Shown: positions 1 through 10,775, counted from the first letter of the stretch. The stretch is DNA of 64,000 nt from Eubacterium plexicaudatum ASF492 (GCF_000364225.2 NZ_AQFT02000001.1:5576001-5640000); one strand, 5' to 3'. Notes: generated from the letters alone by a model not told the origin. A program made the numbers and translations.

Positions 1-234
1 TATCGTATCATGGGAAGGAATGCCGCCTGGCAGTTCAAGGAACGTTCCCAGCCATTGTTTTTTAGAAACCGCCCAGTCTGCAATCTCATTCCAGGTATCC
101 ATCCCTGCAAGGACAGCTGTGACAGCGATAATGATAATATCAAGAAATTTGTGTCTTTGGTTGTATGGAGCCCTTGGATCTGGGATTTCACGCATACAAT
201 CGATCAGTAAAATATCTTTTTTCTCTTTTTCCAT
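1..234 (-). mobile_element. ISAs1-family transposase, N-terminal part (runs off window)
   Basis: Read on the minus strand from the ATG at 234, this encodes about 78 residues beginning MEKEKKDILLIDCMREIPDP. It contains the features typical of the N-terminal domain of ISAs1 (H-repeat-associated) transposases: IPDPR, a hydrophobic AVTAVLAG segment, W..IADW, and a GGIPSHDT motif at the cut edge. A GAAAGGAA ribosome binding site lies just upstream of the start. The DDE catalytic part lies outside the window, so whether the copy is intact is unknown. The outer end of the element could not be delimited in 235-330. Confidence 0.8.
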
Positions 235-363
235 AATAATTATTTCCTTTCAGAGTTTGGAAATAATTATACACGAATGTGTAAAGATTGTCTTTGACTA
301 AATTCAATATAACAGAAAATTTGAAACTTGGGAATACATAAAAGCTTGCGTTTACCGTGTAGG

Positions 364-392
364 AAATGGGGATGCTTTTGTCCCCATTTTTT
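364..392 (+). terminator. Rho-independent terminator
   Basis: AAATGGGG pairs with CCCCATTT across a short loop and is followed by six T. It reads on the plus strand although no plus-strand gene precedes it in the window. It may end a transcript now replaced by the insertion sequence. Confidence 0.6.
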
Positions 393-915
393 CAATTACA
401 ATCAGCTCCGAATATGTTTTTCATATCTCCAATGTTTAATTATTCGTTTTGAACTGATGAAAATATTATACAAAGGCTTTATCAGGGTATTAGGAAGCTC
501 AGTGAGATATGTAGATAGATATGAATGCAGAAAAGATAGATATGGTAGGAATCTTGCTTTGTACTTTCCATGTAATGGTCATATTATTTATTTTGGTAAC
601 ATATCTTATCATTCTACCTTTTCAGAGTAGCTATAAATACTTCATATATAGCTGCTTTTTTTTGTGGATTACTAATTTTGCCGTTTATATCAAAAATAGA
701 AGGTATATAGAATCGGGTACAAATGAATATTATATAAAAATTGACGGCGGTGTATAGTTCGTGGATATATATGTATTTGAATCATAATCTTAATATTTTA
801 TAAATTCCATGCAAAAAAATGGACGAACGAAAAAAAATGCGGTATATTATTTAAGATATACGCAGCAGGGAATAAAATTTCAAGGAAACTTTACAAATAA
901 AATATACAAAAAATG
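393..915. other. AT-rich stretch without a convincing gene
   Basis: Apart from the doubtful small membrane ORF at 521-757, nothing recognisable was seen here. Base composition is clearly more AT-rich than the flanking genes, consistent with decayed insertion or integration debris next to the transposase. Confidence 0.4.
521..757 (+). CDS. Possible small two-helix membrane protein
   Basis: A 78-residue reading frame with two strongly hydrophobic segments (about residues 8-30 and 41-57, the second ending WITNFAVYI) and a basic stretch after the second. I do not recognise a family. There is no good ribosome binding site before the ATG and the surrounding DNA is AT-rich, so chance membrane-like composition is a real alternative. 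It sits between transposase remnants and the PHP gene, with no operon context. Confidence 0.25.
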   Translation: MNAEKIDMVGILLCTFHVMVILFILVTYLIILPFQSSYKYFIYSCFFLWITNFAVYIKNRRYIESGTNEYYIKIDGGV

Positions 916-944
916 TTTACAATAAAGAAAGTCTGTCATATAGA
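916..944 (+). promoter_or_regulatory. Sigma-A promoter for the PHP/RND/lysC cluster
   Basis: TTTACA (916-921), a 17-base spacer and TATAGA (939-944) lie about 40 bases upstream of the PHP gene start. Confidence 0.55.
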
Positions 945-986
945 ATAAACTGTTTATTATAGAATAAAAGAGAAGAGGATGAGACG

Positions 987-1724
987 ATGAGTTTTGAATT
1001 GGATGTGCACACACATACGATAGCCAGCGGCCATGCTTATGGAACACTTACGGAGATGGCAAAGGAAGCGGCAGCCCGCGGACTGAAACTGCTGGGAATT
1101 ACGGAGCATTCACATTGCATGCCAGGGACCTGTAACGACCTGTATTTTGTTAATCTGCGCGTAGTGCCAAGGGAAATGTTTGGAATCAGGCTGATGCTTG
1201 GCGCGGAACTGAATATTATGGATTATGAAGGTGCGGTCGATTTGCCGGACAGGATTATAGATCGCCTGGATCTGCGTATTGCAAGTATTCATACCAATTT
1301 ATATCGGGTTGGAACGACGCAGCAGAATACGGCAGCGGTATTGGGAGCAATGAAAAATCCGAAGATAGATATTATCGGTCATCCGGATGACGGCAACTGT
1401 CCGTTGGATTATGAACAGATTGTACGGGCATCCAAAGAGTATCATACGCTTTTGGAGATTAATAACAATTCCATGCGAATGCCGTCGCGCAAAAATGCCA
1501 GGGAGAATATTACCGTAATATTAAACTTGTGCAAGAAGTACGACGTGCCTGTGATCATGAACAGTGATGCGCATTTTATGACAGATATTGCAAATACCGA
1601 TCATTCGATGCCTGTCGTGGAGCAGACAGATTTTCCAAAGGAACTGATCTTAAATTATTCGGTGGAAAAGTTTGAAGCTTACATTGCCGAAAACCGGGCA
1701 AAGGAGAAGGAGAGCGGAAAATGA
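987..1724 (+). CDS. PHP-domain phosphoesterase, YcdX-like
   Basis: A 245-residue cytosolic metal-dependent phosphoesterase of the PHP superfamily, closest in pattern to the YcdX-type phosphatases. Metal-binding motifs are visible: H8-T-H10 with H16, E40-H41-x-H43, a central ELNI segment, IIGHPDDG, and SDAHF near residue 195. Length matches the family. The start has an AGAGGATGAG ribosome binding site. The stop codon overlaps the ATG of the RND exporter by four bases, so the two are probably translationally coupled. The substrate cannot be read from sequence; phosphorylated sugars or nucleotides are typical of the family. Confidence 0.85.
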   Translation: MSFELDVHTHTIASGHAYGTLTEMAKEAAARGLKLLGITEHSHCMPGTCNDLYFVNLRVVPREMFGIRLMLGAELNIMDYEGAVDLPDRIIDRLDLRIASIHTNLYRVGTTQQNTAAVLGAMKNPKIDIIGHPDDGNCPLDYEQIVRASKEYHTLLEINNNSMRMPSRKNARENITVILNLCKKYDVPVIMNSDAHFMTDIANTDHSMPVVEQTDFPKELILNYSVEKFEAYIAENRAKEKESGK

Positions 1725-4700
1725 CAAAATATTGCGTAAAAAAGCCGTTTACGATTTTTGTAGCAGTTATTGCGGTTCTTGTAATCGGGACGGTCAGTCT
1801 GACACGGATGAAAACGGACCTGTTGCCGGATATGAGTCTGCCGTACCTGATGATTATTACGACGGATCCGGGCGCCAGTCCTGAAAAGGTGGAAAGTGAA
1901 GTGACCGCGCCGATGGAACAGGCGCTTGGTACGGTTACGGGTGTGGAAAACATTACAAGCGTCAGCGCGGAAAATTACAGTATGATAACACTGGAATTTG
2001 TGGAAGATACGAACATGGATTCCGCGTTGGTCAAAGTAACGGCGCAGATTAATCAGCTGACGCTTCCGGAAACATGCGGTACGCCGAATATGCTGGAAAT
2101 CTCCATGGACATGATGGCGACGATGTATGCGACTGTCAGCTATGAAAATAAAGATATTTACGAGATTTCCGATTTTACGGAGGAAATTATCAAGCCTTAT
2201 TTTGAACGCCAGGACGGTGTTGCAAGTGTCTCGGCGGTCGGCAGCGTGGAAAAAACGGTGGAAGTACGTTTAAACGCTTCGAAAATAGAAAAAATCAATG
2301 ATCGGATACTGGATGAAACAAACGACAAGCTTGTCGAAGCGAAAGAACAGATCGAAGAAGCCGAACAGCAGCTGGAAGACGGAAAGAAAAAGCTTGCGGA
2401 TGCCAAAAGCGAACTGGAAAAGCAACAGAGTGACCTGAAAAAAACGCAGTCGGAAACGTCCGGCCGACTGGCTGAGGCGAGTCTTGCGCTGGATCAGGCA
2501 CAGGCTGCCAAAGCGGCATATGAGGCGAATCTGACGAGTCTGAAAGCTTCGAAAGCGGGACTGGAAGCAGAAAAAAAGGCTTATGAGGACAATCAGGTAA
2601 CCGATACATATAATCAGATCAACGGAGCACTTGGCGCGATGCAGACGACGCTGGCGCAGGCTGCGCAGCTTGCAGGTATTACGATTCCGACCGATATTGA
2701 CGATGCGCTTGCAAATCCGGAGCAGTTTGAAGCGTTTATAGAATGGGTTGCAAATCTGGGCATGGCAGAGCAGGTGCAGGAGCTGACGCCGGAGCGTTTG
2801 CAGCAGCTGTCCGATATTGTAACGGTGCGTCTGCCGCAGGTCGAGACCGGTATTGCAAATCTGGAGACACAGATTATAGCTGTGGAGCAGGCCGTTAAGC
2901 AGATGAATAAGCAGATGGCTAAGATTGATCAGCAATATAAAGAAGCGGACAAAGGCAAGTTTGAAGCTGCCGTATCCATAGCTTCTGGAGACGCACAGAT
3001 GGCGAACGGGCTTTCCGGCATTGAAAGCTCGCAAAAAGATTTGGATGAAGCTAAAAAAGAGCTGAAAGAGGCGAAAAAACAATACCGCCAGTCCAGAAAA
3101 GCGGCGTTGGAAAATGCAAATATCAGCAGTCTTGCAAATATGGATACACTTTCTCAGATGATTTCGGCGCAGGACTTTTCGATGCCTGCCGGGTATATTA
3201 AAGACAAAGAAAAGTCGGAAAATCAATGGCTGATAAAAGTCGGAGAGCATTATGACAGTCTGCAGAATCTGGAAGATATGCTGTTGTGCAAGCTGCCGGG
3301 TGCCGGCAATGTACGGATGTCGGATGTTGCAGATATTACGATCATTGATAATGCCGGGGAAAATTATGCAAAGATTGACGGGGAAGAAGGCGTACTGATT
3401 TCCATATATAAAGGAAGCACGGCCAGTACGAGCGAAGTGGCGGAAACGTGTGAGGCAGCGATGGAAAAGCTGGAAAAAGATTACGAAGGCTTAAAAGTAA
3501 CGCCGATTATGAATCAGGGCGATTATATTACGATGTTTATCGGCAGCATTCTGCAAAGTATGATTGCCGGTGCGCTGCTGGCAGTGCTTGTGCTGATTCT
3601 GTTTTTTAAAGATATAAAACCAACGCTTGTAGTAGCGTTCAGCATACCGTTTTCCGTGCTGTTTGCAATATTGATTATGTATTTTTCCGATATATCCATC
3701 AATATTATGACACTGGCCGGACTAGGGCTTGCTATCGGTATGCTGGTAGACAATTCAATCGTAGTTATTGAGAATATCTATCGCATTCGTAATTACGGTA
3801 TTTCCGCACCGCGGTCGGCGGTACAGGGGGCAAAGCAGGTTGCAGGGCCGATTATTTCGTCTACACTGACGACGATCTGTGTATTTTTACCGATGATTTT
3901 ACGACCGGGCTGGTTGCCGAGCTGATGGTGCCGTTTGCCTTGACGATTTCTTATGCACTGACGGCGTCGCTGATCGTTGCGCTGACCGTTGTGCCGACGG
4001 CAGGGTCTGTTTTACTGAAAAAGACGAAAGAGAAACGGTATCCTTTCTTTGAAAGAGTGCAGAAGGTTTATGGAAGTATGCTGGCTTTCTGCCTGAAATG
4101 GAAGCTTGTGCCGCTGGTGCTCACTATATTGCTGCTGGTGATCTGTATTCGTGAAGTTATGTGTATGGGTATTACGATGATGCCGGAGATGACCGGAGAA
4201 CAGATTTCGATATCTGCAACGGTGCCGGAAGACACGGAAAAGACGACGCGTTTGCTATGGCCGATCAGGTGATGGATGCAGCGCTTTCGATCGAAGGTGT
4301 GTCAACGGTGGGAGCGATGGATGCAAGCAGCGCATCCGGCATGTTTGGTGCGGGAGCAGCCGGAGAAAATCATCTGAATTTTACTTTTTCGATTTTATTA
4401 GACGAAGACATCAAAGATGTGAATGAGATTCGCTCCATTGCAAAAAAACTGGAAAACGCTACGTCCGATTTGAACTGTGAAGTGTCCGTATCGGCATCTG
4501 CCATGGGAGATATGACAGCGATGATGGGCAGCGGACTTACTCTTAACATTTATGGCGACAGTATGGAGAAACTGCTGGAAATCAGTGAGGAAGTGCAGGA
4601 ACTGGTTGCGCAGGTCGAAGGATTTGAAAACATTTCAAACGGGCAGGAAGACGGTGCGCAGGAAATTCATCTGAATATTAATAAAGATAAGGCAATGAAA

Positions 4701-5696
4701 CGCGGACTTACGGTGGCACAGATCTATGGAACACTGGCGTCCAGACTAACGACAGAAAAAAATTCGGCTACCATGAGTGTCGGTGATACGGATATGACCG
4801 TGCAGATTGTAGATGAGACGGACTTGTTAAATAAAGACAATCTGCTTGATATGGAGCTGGAAGCGACCGTTACAAAAGAAGACGGTACAAATGAGACGAA
4901 AACGTATGAGCTGGGTGATTTTGCGGTGCTGGAATACGGACAGGGACTGGCGTCGGTTTCCCGTGAAAATCAGTCTCACTATATTACGGTTACGGCAGAT
5001 ACGATGGAAGGCTACAATACGACGCTTTTAACAAGAGAGCTGAATAAAAAACTGAAAACATATGAGATCGCAGACGGGTACTCAATTGAGATCGGCGGAG
5101 AAAGCGATCAGGTCAATGACATGCTTATGCAGATGATGCGTTTGATGGCGCTCGGGTTTTTACTTATATATCTTGTTATGGTTGCGCAGTTTCAGAGTCT
5201 GCTGTCGCCGTTTATCGTATTATTTACCATTCCGCTGGCATTTACCGGAGGCCTGTTGGGATTACTGGCATTTGGGGAACAGCTGTCTTTAATGAGCCTG
5301 TTAGGATTTACGATTTTGATGGGGACGGTTGTAAACAACGGAATTGTATTCGTGGATTATGTGAATCAGCTGCGCATTGGTGGGATGGAAAGAAAGATGG
5401 CGCTGATTGCTGCCGGAAAGACACGTATGCGCCCGATTCTGATGACGGCGTTGACGACGATATTATCTATGAGTATGATGATTTTCAGTACGCAGGCAGG
5501 AAATTCCATGGGACGTGGCATGGCTATTGTAGTTGTCGGAGGTTTATTGTATGCTACGTTTATGACACTCTTTATTATTCCTGTCATGTATGATATATTT
5601 TATAAGAAACAGCCGCATCAGGTAGACGTCGGAGAAGATGATTTGGACGAAATCCCGGATGAGGCGCAGGAATTTATGAAAGAGAATGAATGGTAA
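1721..5696 (+). CDS. RND-family (HAE1/AcrB-like) exporter, broken by two frameshifts
   Basis: Inner-membrane proton-driven efflux pump of about 1,320 residues. The N-terminal helix is followed by the porter repeat (TDLLPDMSLPYLMI, APMEQALG), and a helix bundle carrying GLAIGMLVDNSIVVIENI; the second half repeats this with LLGFTILMGTVVNNGIVFVDY. Residues about 195-470 are a long Gln/Glu/Lys/Ala coiled coil inserted in the porter domain, absent from AcrB. Two breaks (T-run 3897-3900, A-run 4238-4241) each need one added base to restore the family sequence, so the gene is probably intact. No partner membrane-fusion protein or outer-membrane channel is nearby, as expected in a Gram-positive. lysC follows after 24 bases. 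Confidence 0.85.
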
Positions 5697-5720
5697 GGCT
5701 ATTTATATGGAGGAAAAACG

Positions 5721-7039
5721 ATGATTAAGGTTGTGAAATTCGGCGGAAGTTCTCTGGCCAGTGCAGAGCAGTTTCGCAAAGTACGTGATATTCTGCTGGC
5801 AGATAAAAAAGACGGTATGTTGTGCCGAGCGCGCCTGGAAAACGCCACAGAAATGATATAAAAGTAACGGATATGCTGTATGAGTGTTATGCACAGGCGG
5901 AAGCAGATGAAGAGTTTAAGCCGCTTTTACGCAAAATTCGTGCCAGATATAATGAGATTATCAACGGGCTGAAAATCAATTTAAGTCTGGACGAAGAGTT
6001 TAAAAAGATTGAGGAAAATTTTTCTCAGAAGGCAGGCGTAGATTATGCGGCTTCCCGCGGAGAATATTTAAACGGGATTATTATGTCGCATTTTATCGGA
6101 TATGAATTTATTGATGCCGCAGAGGTCATCCGTTTTGATGCGGAAGGCGATTTTGATGTGGATACGACCAATCAGATATTAAAAGAACGTCTGAAAAAAT
6201 GTGAACGGGCAGTGATTCCGGGCTTTTACGGGGCAAAAGCAGATGGCAGTATCAAGACGTTTTCACGCGGCGGTTCGGATATTACCGGGTCGATTGTTGC
6301 AAAGGCATGCAAAGCAGATCTGTATGAAAACTGGACGGATGTGTCGGGATTTCTGATTGCGGATCCGAGAATTATTAAAGATCCGAAAGGAATCAAAGTG
6401 ATTACGTACAAGGAGCTGCGGGAGCTGTCTTATATGGGGGCTACCGTTTTGCATGAGGATGCCATTTTCCCGGTACGCAAAGAGGGGATTCCGATTAATA
6501 TTAAGAATACGAATGCGCCTGAAGATTCCGGTACGTTTATTGTAGAGAGTACCTGTCAGAAACCGGAGTTTACGATTACCGGCATTGCGGGAAAACAGGG
6601 ATTTGTTGCGGTCAATATTGAAAAGGATATGATGAATTCGGAAATCGGGTTTGGACGTAAGGTACTGGAAGCATTCGAAGAAAATCAAATCTCATTTGAA
6701 CATACACCTTCCGGCATTGATACGTTTACCGTATTTGTACATCAGGAAGAATTTGAAGGCAAGGAACAGAGCGTATTATCAGCGATTCACCGTCTGGCAG
6801 AACCGGACAGCATTGATCTGGAAGCAGATTTGTCGCTGGTTGCGGTTGTTGGGCGTGGGATGAAGAGTACGCGCGGTACGGCAGGCAGAATCTTTTCCGC
6901 GCTGGCACATGCGAATATCAACGTAAAAATGATTGATCAGGGTTCCTCTGAGCTGAATGTGATTATCGGTGTCAGCAATGATGATTTTGAGCAGGCCATA
7001 AAAGCTATTTATGATATATTTGTGGAGACGAGACTGTAA
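5721..7039 (+). CDS. lysC: Aspartate kinase, one frameshift
   Basis: Phosphorylates aspartate, the first step to lysine, threonine and methionine (and diaminopimelate for the cell wall). The start at 5721 has a GGAGG site and gives the KFGGSS motif near residue 6. The frame then breaks in an A-run at 5805-5810; adding one A restores the sequence into the ORF that runs to 7039. The kinase domain contains FSRGGSDITGS and AVLHEDAIFPV-type segments. The C-terminus carries two ACT domains (ITGIAGKQGF and VAVVGRGM), the usual place for amino-acid feedback control. Length of about 440 residues is normal. It lies 24 bases after the RND gene. Confidence 0.9.
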
Positions 7040-7114
7040 AGCTGCCTGTGGCAGACCGGCTTGTCCGAATGGTTGCAGTTGTTTCTGTAATAGTTTAAGA
7101 AAGAAGGTAATCTT

Positions 7115-7891
7115 ATGGACTGGAATCGACTAGAATTAAAAGCAGATTCAAAATCTCTGATGAGGCTGAATTATTGGCCGTTTGTACTTGTGGCATTTAT
7201 TCACGCAGTCGTAGCGGGAAGCAGTGCCGGAAAAAGCAGCACGACAAATGCGGCAAAAAACTGGCAGAATCTGCACGGCGATGGCTATTATGGGTATGAT
7301 GGATATGTGATGGTCAGGGACATTGTCGGAATCCTGTTACCGTTTCTTGGAATGGCGTTTGCAACAGTGCTTGGAATGTGGGCGCTGATGATTGCGGTCA
7401 ATATATTTGTCATGCATCCGATTGAAGTTGGGTGCAAACGGTATATGGTACTTGCGCGCAGCGTGAAGCCGGAGTTTCAGGAAATGGTATTCGTGTTTAA
7501 AAACTGTTATGCAAATGTTGTGAAAACAATGTTTTTAAGAAATTTATATATGGTTTTATGGACGCTGCTGTTTTTGATTCCGGGTATTGTAAAATCATAT
7601 GAATATCGGATGATTCCGTATCTGATGGCCGAATATCCGGATATGGCTTCGGATGAGGCGTTTCGGATCAGCCGGGAAATGATGATGGGCAACAAGTGGG
7701 AAACTTTTGTACTGGATCTGTCATTTTTAGGATGGAATATTTTGTCGGCTCTGACACTTGGGCTTGTAGGAATCTTTTATTCCGGGCCATATCAGATGCT
7801 GACAAATGCTGCGCTGTATTTGAAGCTGAAAAAGAAGCATCCGTGCTTTGGATATGTACAGCCGGATGATAATTATTATTTTCAAAAGTAA
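7115..7891 (+). CDS. DUF975 family integral membrane protein
   Basis: A 258-residue membrane protein with about five hydrophobic segments. The motifs SYEYRMIPYLMAEYPDM and DEAFRISREMMMGNKWETFVLDLSFLGW are characteristic of DUF975 proteins of Firmicutes, whose function is not known. A GAAAGAAGGTAATC site precedes the start. The gene is followed by a bidirectional terminator, and 75 bases separate it from lysC, so it may be the last gene of that transcript. Confidence 0.8.
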   Translation: MDWNRLELKADSKSLMRLNYWPFVLVAFIHAVVAGSSAGKSSTTNAAKNWQNLHGDGYYGYDGYVMVRDIVGILLPFLGMAFATVLGMWALMIAVNIFVMHPIEVGCKRYMVLARSVKPEFQEMVFVFKNCYANVVKTMFLRNLYMVLWTLLFLIPGIVKSYEYRMIPYLMAEYPDMASDEAFRISREMMMGNKWETFVLDLSFLGWNILSALTLGLVGIFYSGPYQMLTNAALYLKLKKKHPCFGYVQPDDNYYFQK

Positions 7892-7910
7892 AATCCGGAT
7901 CTGAATGCAA

Positions 7911-7955
7911 AAAAAGTCTGTCGGTAACGAATGATCGTTCCGACAGACTTTCTTG
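7911..7955. terminator. Bidirectional terminator
   Basis: AAAGTCTGTCGG (7913-7924) pairs exactly with CCGACAGACTTT (7940-7951), with an inner AACGA/TCGTT stem. A run of A precedes and T-rich sequence follows. It separates the convergent DUF975 gene and the kinase-like gene. Confidence 0.85.
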
Positions 7956-8555
7956 TTATTTCATCTGATTGATACGTTCTTTTATATAGCTTTCCAAAGC
8001 CGCACCGGTTCGTTCCAGTCCCAGTTTGCTACTGTTGATGCATACGTCGTAATATCTGGAATCGCCCCAGCGGAAACTGGAGTGCCGGTTATGATACTGT
8101 TTTCTCTTTTTATCATGACGTCGGATTTTGGCAATGGCGTCGGATTCGTCAAGATTGTAAACGGTTTTAATGCGGTCTATTTTTGTCAGTTCATCTCCGA
8201 CGACAAAGATCGAGATAAGTCCGCTGTGCCCGCTCAGCACGGTTTCGGCACAGCGGCCGACAATGACGAACGATTCGCCGCTATCTGCTTTTTTGCGGAT
8301 AAAGTTAAACTGCATTTCAGCCAGTATTTCTTCCGTGGAATTGGAGAAAGTACCGACTCTTCTGGAGAGAAAGGCGTTTCTTGGCTTCTCATCGTATTTT
8401 TCCAGAACTTCTACCCGCATATTATTTTCGGTTGCGATTTCATCCAGAATGTGTCTGTCGTAAAATTTCAGGTTATGGTCTTTTGCGATTTTTTCGGCCA
8501 TTACATGACCGCCGCTGCCAAATTCACGGCTTACTGAGATAATTGTCTGTGCCAT
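7956..8555 (-). CDS. Cytidylate-kinase-like family protein
   Basis: A 199-residue cytosolic P-loop protein starting MAQTIISVSREFGSGGHVMA, where the GSGGH stretch is the modified Walker A of the cytidylate kinase-like family common in Clostridia. Further family features are KFYDRHIL, FVIVGRCAE and a basic segment RRHDKKRKQYH that resembles the lid of nucleoside kinases. The true Cmk of the cell is a different protein, and the substrate of this family is not established. The ArsB/NhaD-like carrier lies immediately upstream in the same direction (45-base gap), so the two may be co-transcribed. Confidence 0.8.
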   Translation of the reverse strand: MAQTIISVSREFGSGGHVMAEKIAKDHNLKFYDRHILDEIATENNMRVEVLEKYDEKPRNAFLSRRVGTFSNSTEEILAEMQFNFIRKKADSGESFVIVGRCAETVLSGHSGLISIFVVGDELTKIDRIKTVYNLDESDAIAKIRRHDKKRKQYHNRHSSFRWGDSRYYDVCINSSKLGLERTGAALESYIKERINQMK

Positions 8556-8600
8556 ATGATTTTCCTTTCTGTTCTTTTCCGATTATCTGTATACGGCTTA

Positions 8601-9959
8601 TTAACAGTAACGGATAAAAATAATTACCATAGATATCGTAACAACAATAATGGTTGCCGGAGCCGCAGATTTGCAGTATGTACCCCATCCGATCACATAA
8701 CCGTTTTTTGCGGCTACCGAAGTGCCTACGACGTTTGCGGATGCGCCGATTGGTGTGGCGCTGCCGCCAATATCGGTACCCATTGACAGTGCCCATGCAA
8801 GTGTTTCCAGATTGACGCCCTGCGTTGCGGCCAGGCTTTTAATAACCGGAATCATGGTTGCGGCAAACGGAATGTTATCCACAAATGCGCTTGCAACGGC
8901 GGATACCCAGATAATAATTGCAATCATCAGCTTGAGGTTGCCTTTGCTTGCCCTGCCGATGTAACCGGCAATAATTTCCAAAATACCGGTCTGTTCCAGA
9001 CCGCCTACTACCATAAACAGGCCGATAAAAAAGAGCAGTGTCTTGTAGTCTACTTTGGAGAGCAGTTCTTTTGCGCATCTGGCAAATGCAAGCAGCGTAA
9101 CGATTGTAATAACGGTTCCGATAAACGCTACGGTAAGTCCGGTCTGTGCATGTGTAACGAGCATTACGACAGCACAGCCGAAAATAATGCAGGCGAGTGT
9201 AAAATCTTTTTTGTTTTTGATGGCTTCTTTCGGATCCGGCATTGAGCTCGTATCCACAGCATTTTTTTCGGCTTCCTCCAGTTCCTTATGAAATACGAGG
9301 AAGAAGTATGCGACAATAAGAATCAGGCTGATACCTGCCATCAGTCCGGTATTTGTCAGAAAATCGCTGAAAGAATAACCTAACGAAGTTCCTATAATGA
9401 TATTAGGCGGATCACCGCACATCGTTGCAGAACCACCCAGATTTGCACAGAAAATTTCGGATAAAATCATCGGAACGGGGTTAAATTTCAGAAGTTTTGC
9501 CAGTTCCACGGTTACCGCAGCCAGAAACAGTATAACGGTGATACTGTCGATAAACATGGCCAGAAAAGCGGACATGATCATAAAAGCTACGAATAACGGA
9601 ATAGGTTTGTAATTGACTAATTTTGCCAGTCGCATACAAAGCCAGCGGAAAAACCCTGCTTTTGCCATCCCTTCTACCATAACCATCATGCCGGCAATAA
9701 AAAAGATCGTGGCCCAGTTAATGCCGCTGGATGATTCTGAGGATTCGCTGGCAGCGTACCAGAAATCCGGAGTAAAAATACTGCTCAGATTTAATGTTTC
9801 CAAAATTGCGTGGGGACTTTGCATAACAATGCCGAATACGACAACCAGTGTCAGTAGGCCGCAGCCAAGTGTCACATAATGCCGTTCGATTTTGTCCAGA
9901 ACAATCAAAAGAAACATAATGACAAAGATAGCTGCTGCTAAAATTTGTGCGAGTAACAT
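8601..9959 (-). CDS. ArsB/NhaD-type (SLC13-like, IT superfamily) ion transporter
   Basis: A 452-residue carrier with about 11-12 hydrophobic segments. The diagnostic repeats are GGSATMCGDPPNIIIGTS in the first half and DIGGSATPIGASANVVGTS in the second, the two inverted re-entrant signatures of the ion transporter superfamily that includes ArsB, NhaD and the human P protein. A perfect AGGAGG site lies upstream of the ATG. No arsenic genes (arsR, arsA, arsC) adjoin, so sodium/proton or anion transport is more likely than arsenite efflux; the substrate is unresolved. Confidence 0.8.
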   Translation of the reverse strand: MLLAQILAAAIFVIMFLLIVLDKIERHYVTLGCGLLTLVVVFGIVMQSPHAILETLNLSSIFTPDFWYAASESSESSSGINWATIFFIAGMMVMVEGMAKAGFFRWLCMRLAKLVNYKPIPLFVAFMIMSAFLAMFIDSITVILFLAAVTVELAKLLKFNPVPMILSEIFCANLGGSATMCGDPPNIIIGTSLGYSFSDFLTNTGLMAGISLILIVAYFFLVFHKELEEAEKNAVDTSSMPDPKEAIKNKKDFTLACIIFGCAVVMLVTHAQTGLTVAFIGTVITIVTLLAFARCAKELLSKVDYKTLLFFIGLFMVVGGLEQTGILEIIAGYIGRASKGNLKLMIAIIIWVSAVASAFVDNIPFAATMIPVIKSLAATQGVNLETLAWALSMGTDIGGSATPIGASANVVGTSVAAKNGYVIGWGTYCKSAAPATIIVVTISMVIIFIRYC

Positions 9960-10014
9960 TTTTGGTGAGTCCTCCTAATCTTTATAAAATGTTAAATGTG
10001 GATAAAAATGATAA

Positions 10015-10032
10015 AATAATTGTGAAATTATT
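10015..10032. promoter_or_regulatory. Inverted repeat in the divergent intergenic region
   Basis: AATAATT and AATTATT are separated by GTGA upstream of the carrier gene. On the minus strand a TTGACT hexamer starts at 10068. The arms are all A/T, so this may be chance, but the position between divergent genes fits an operator. Confidence 0.3.
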
Positions 10033-10261
10033 ATCAAAAGAAGTTTATCACTATGAAAAAAAAGTCAATACATGCTAAAAGAAAAAAATCGAAAAAGATG
10101 GTCCGGATTTTGTCAAAAAGAACAATAGAAGAAAAAATGACATATTTCGTATATTTTTTATTTAAAAAGCAGAAATCGGGTGTACAAATGGAAACGAATG
10201 TACTAAAATATAAGATAGAGTAGTTGGCGTGTCGTCGAGGAATAGACAGGAGGTATTTGGA

Positions 10262-10729
10262 ATGATTAGTTCGGATGCAACACTTCGTATGTACCTGCAA
10301 TATTACGAAAAAGAGATTAATCTGACAAAGCTGGCCGAAAAGGCTTATCATGAAGCGAGTGTCAGGTCTTCGGTTCCGGTACAAAATATTCAGGTTTATG
10401 TGAAGCCGGAAGATGGGAGAGCATATTACGTGGTGAACGGGGGATTTCAGTCTTTTGTAAACTTATGGGATTCCGACCGTGATATTTATGACAGCGAGTT
10501 AAGCGGTGAAATTAACTGGCTGAATGGAAAGGAACACAGGTTGATTTTTGAATACAGAGGCCATCAATGTGACTGTGACAGCATTATTGACCGTGTGGTG
10601 GAAAAATTTACCAATATTCATTCGGACAAGAAAATGCGGGAGATGGAGATTTACATACGGCAGGAGCATGAGGCTGCGTATTATGTGATTGACGGCCGCC
10701 ATACCGGTTCGGTTTCTATGTTTGCATAG
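10262..10729 (+). CDS. DUF6465-like small protein with a duplicated module
   Basis: A 155-residue soluble protein. The start at 10262 is chosen for its CAGGAGG site; the frame is open back to a GTG at 10229. Two related modules are seen: residues about 17-63 with IQVYVKPEDGRAYYVVNGG, and about 95-155 with MEIYIRQEHEAAYYVIDGR. This YVKPE..AYYVV pattern resembles DUF6465 proteins of Lachnospiraceae, which usually carry one copy. Function is unknown. The GH13 gene starts 46 bases downstream, so they may share a transcript. Confidence 0.6.
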   Translation: MISSDATLRMYLQYYEKEINLTKLAEKAYHEASVRSSVPVQNIQVYVKPEDGRAYYVVNGGFQSFVNLWDSDRDIYDSELSGEINWLNGKEHRLIFEYRGHQCDCDSIIDRVVEKFTNIHSDKKMREMEIYIRQEHEAAYYVIDGRHTGSVSMFA

Positions 10730-10775
10730 GCCGTATCTGGGACAAAAATGAAAAGGAAATGGAGAGTTTATTAAG

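Noticed and set aside
328..630. A 100-codon ORF beginning at 328
   Set aside because: No ribosome site, poor composition, overlaps a terminator and a better hydrophobic frame.
2270..3250. A 326-codon minus-strand ORF
   Set aside because: It is the mirror of the RND coiled-coil region; composition is Arg/Phe/Leu-rich shadow sequence with no ribosome site.
7953..8537. A 194-codon plus-strand ORF
   Set aside because: Shadow of the cytidylate-kinase-like gene on the other strand, which has a clear family match and ribosome site.
8601..9959. Arsenite pump ArsB
   Set aside because: The fold family fits, but no ars genes adjoin and the IT-superfamily motifs are shared with NhaD and P-protein carriers, so only a general call is made.
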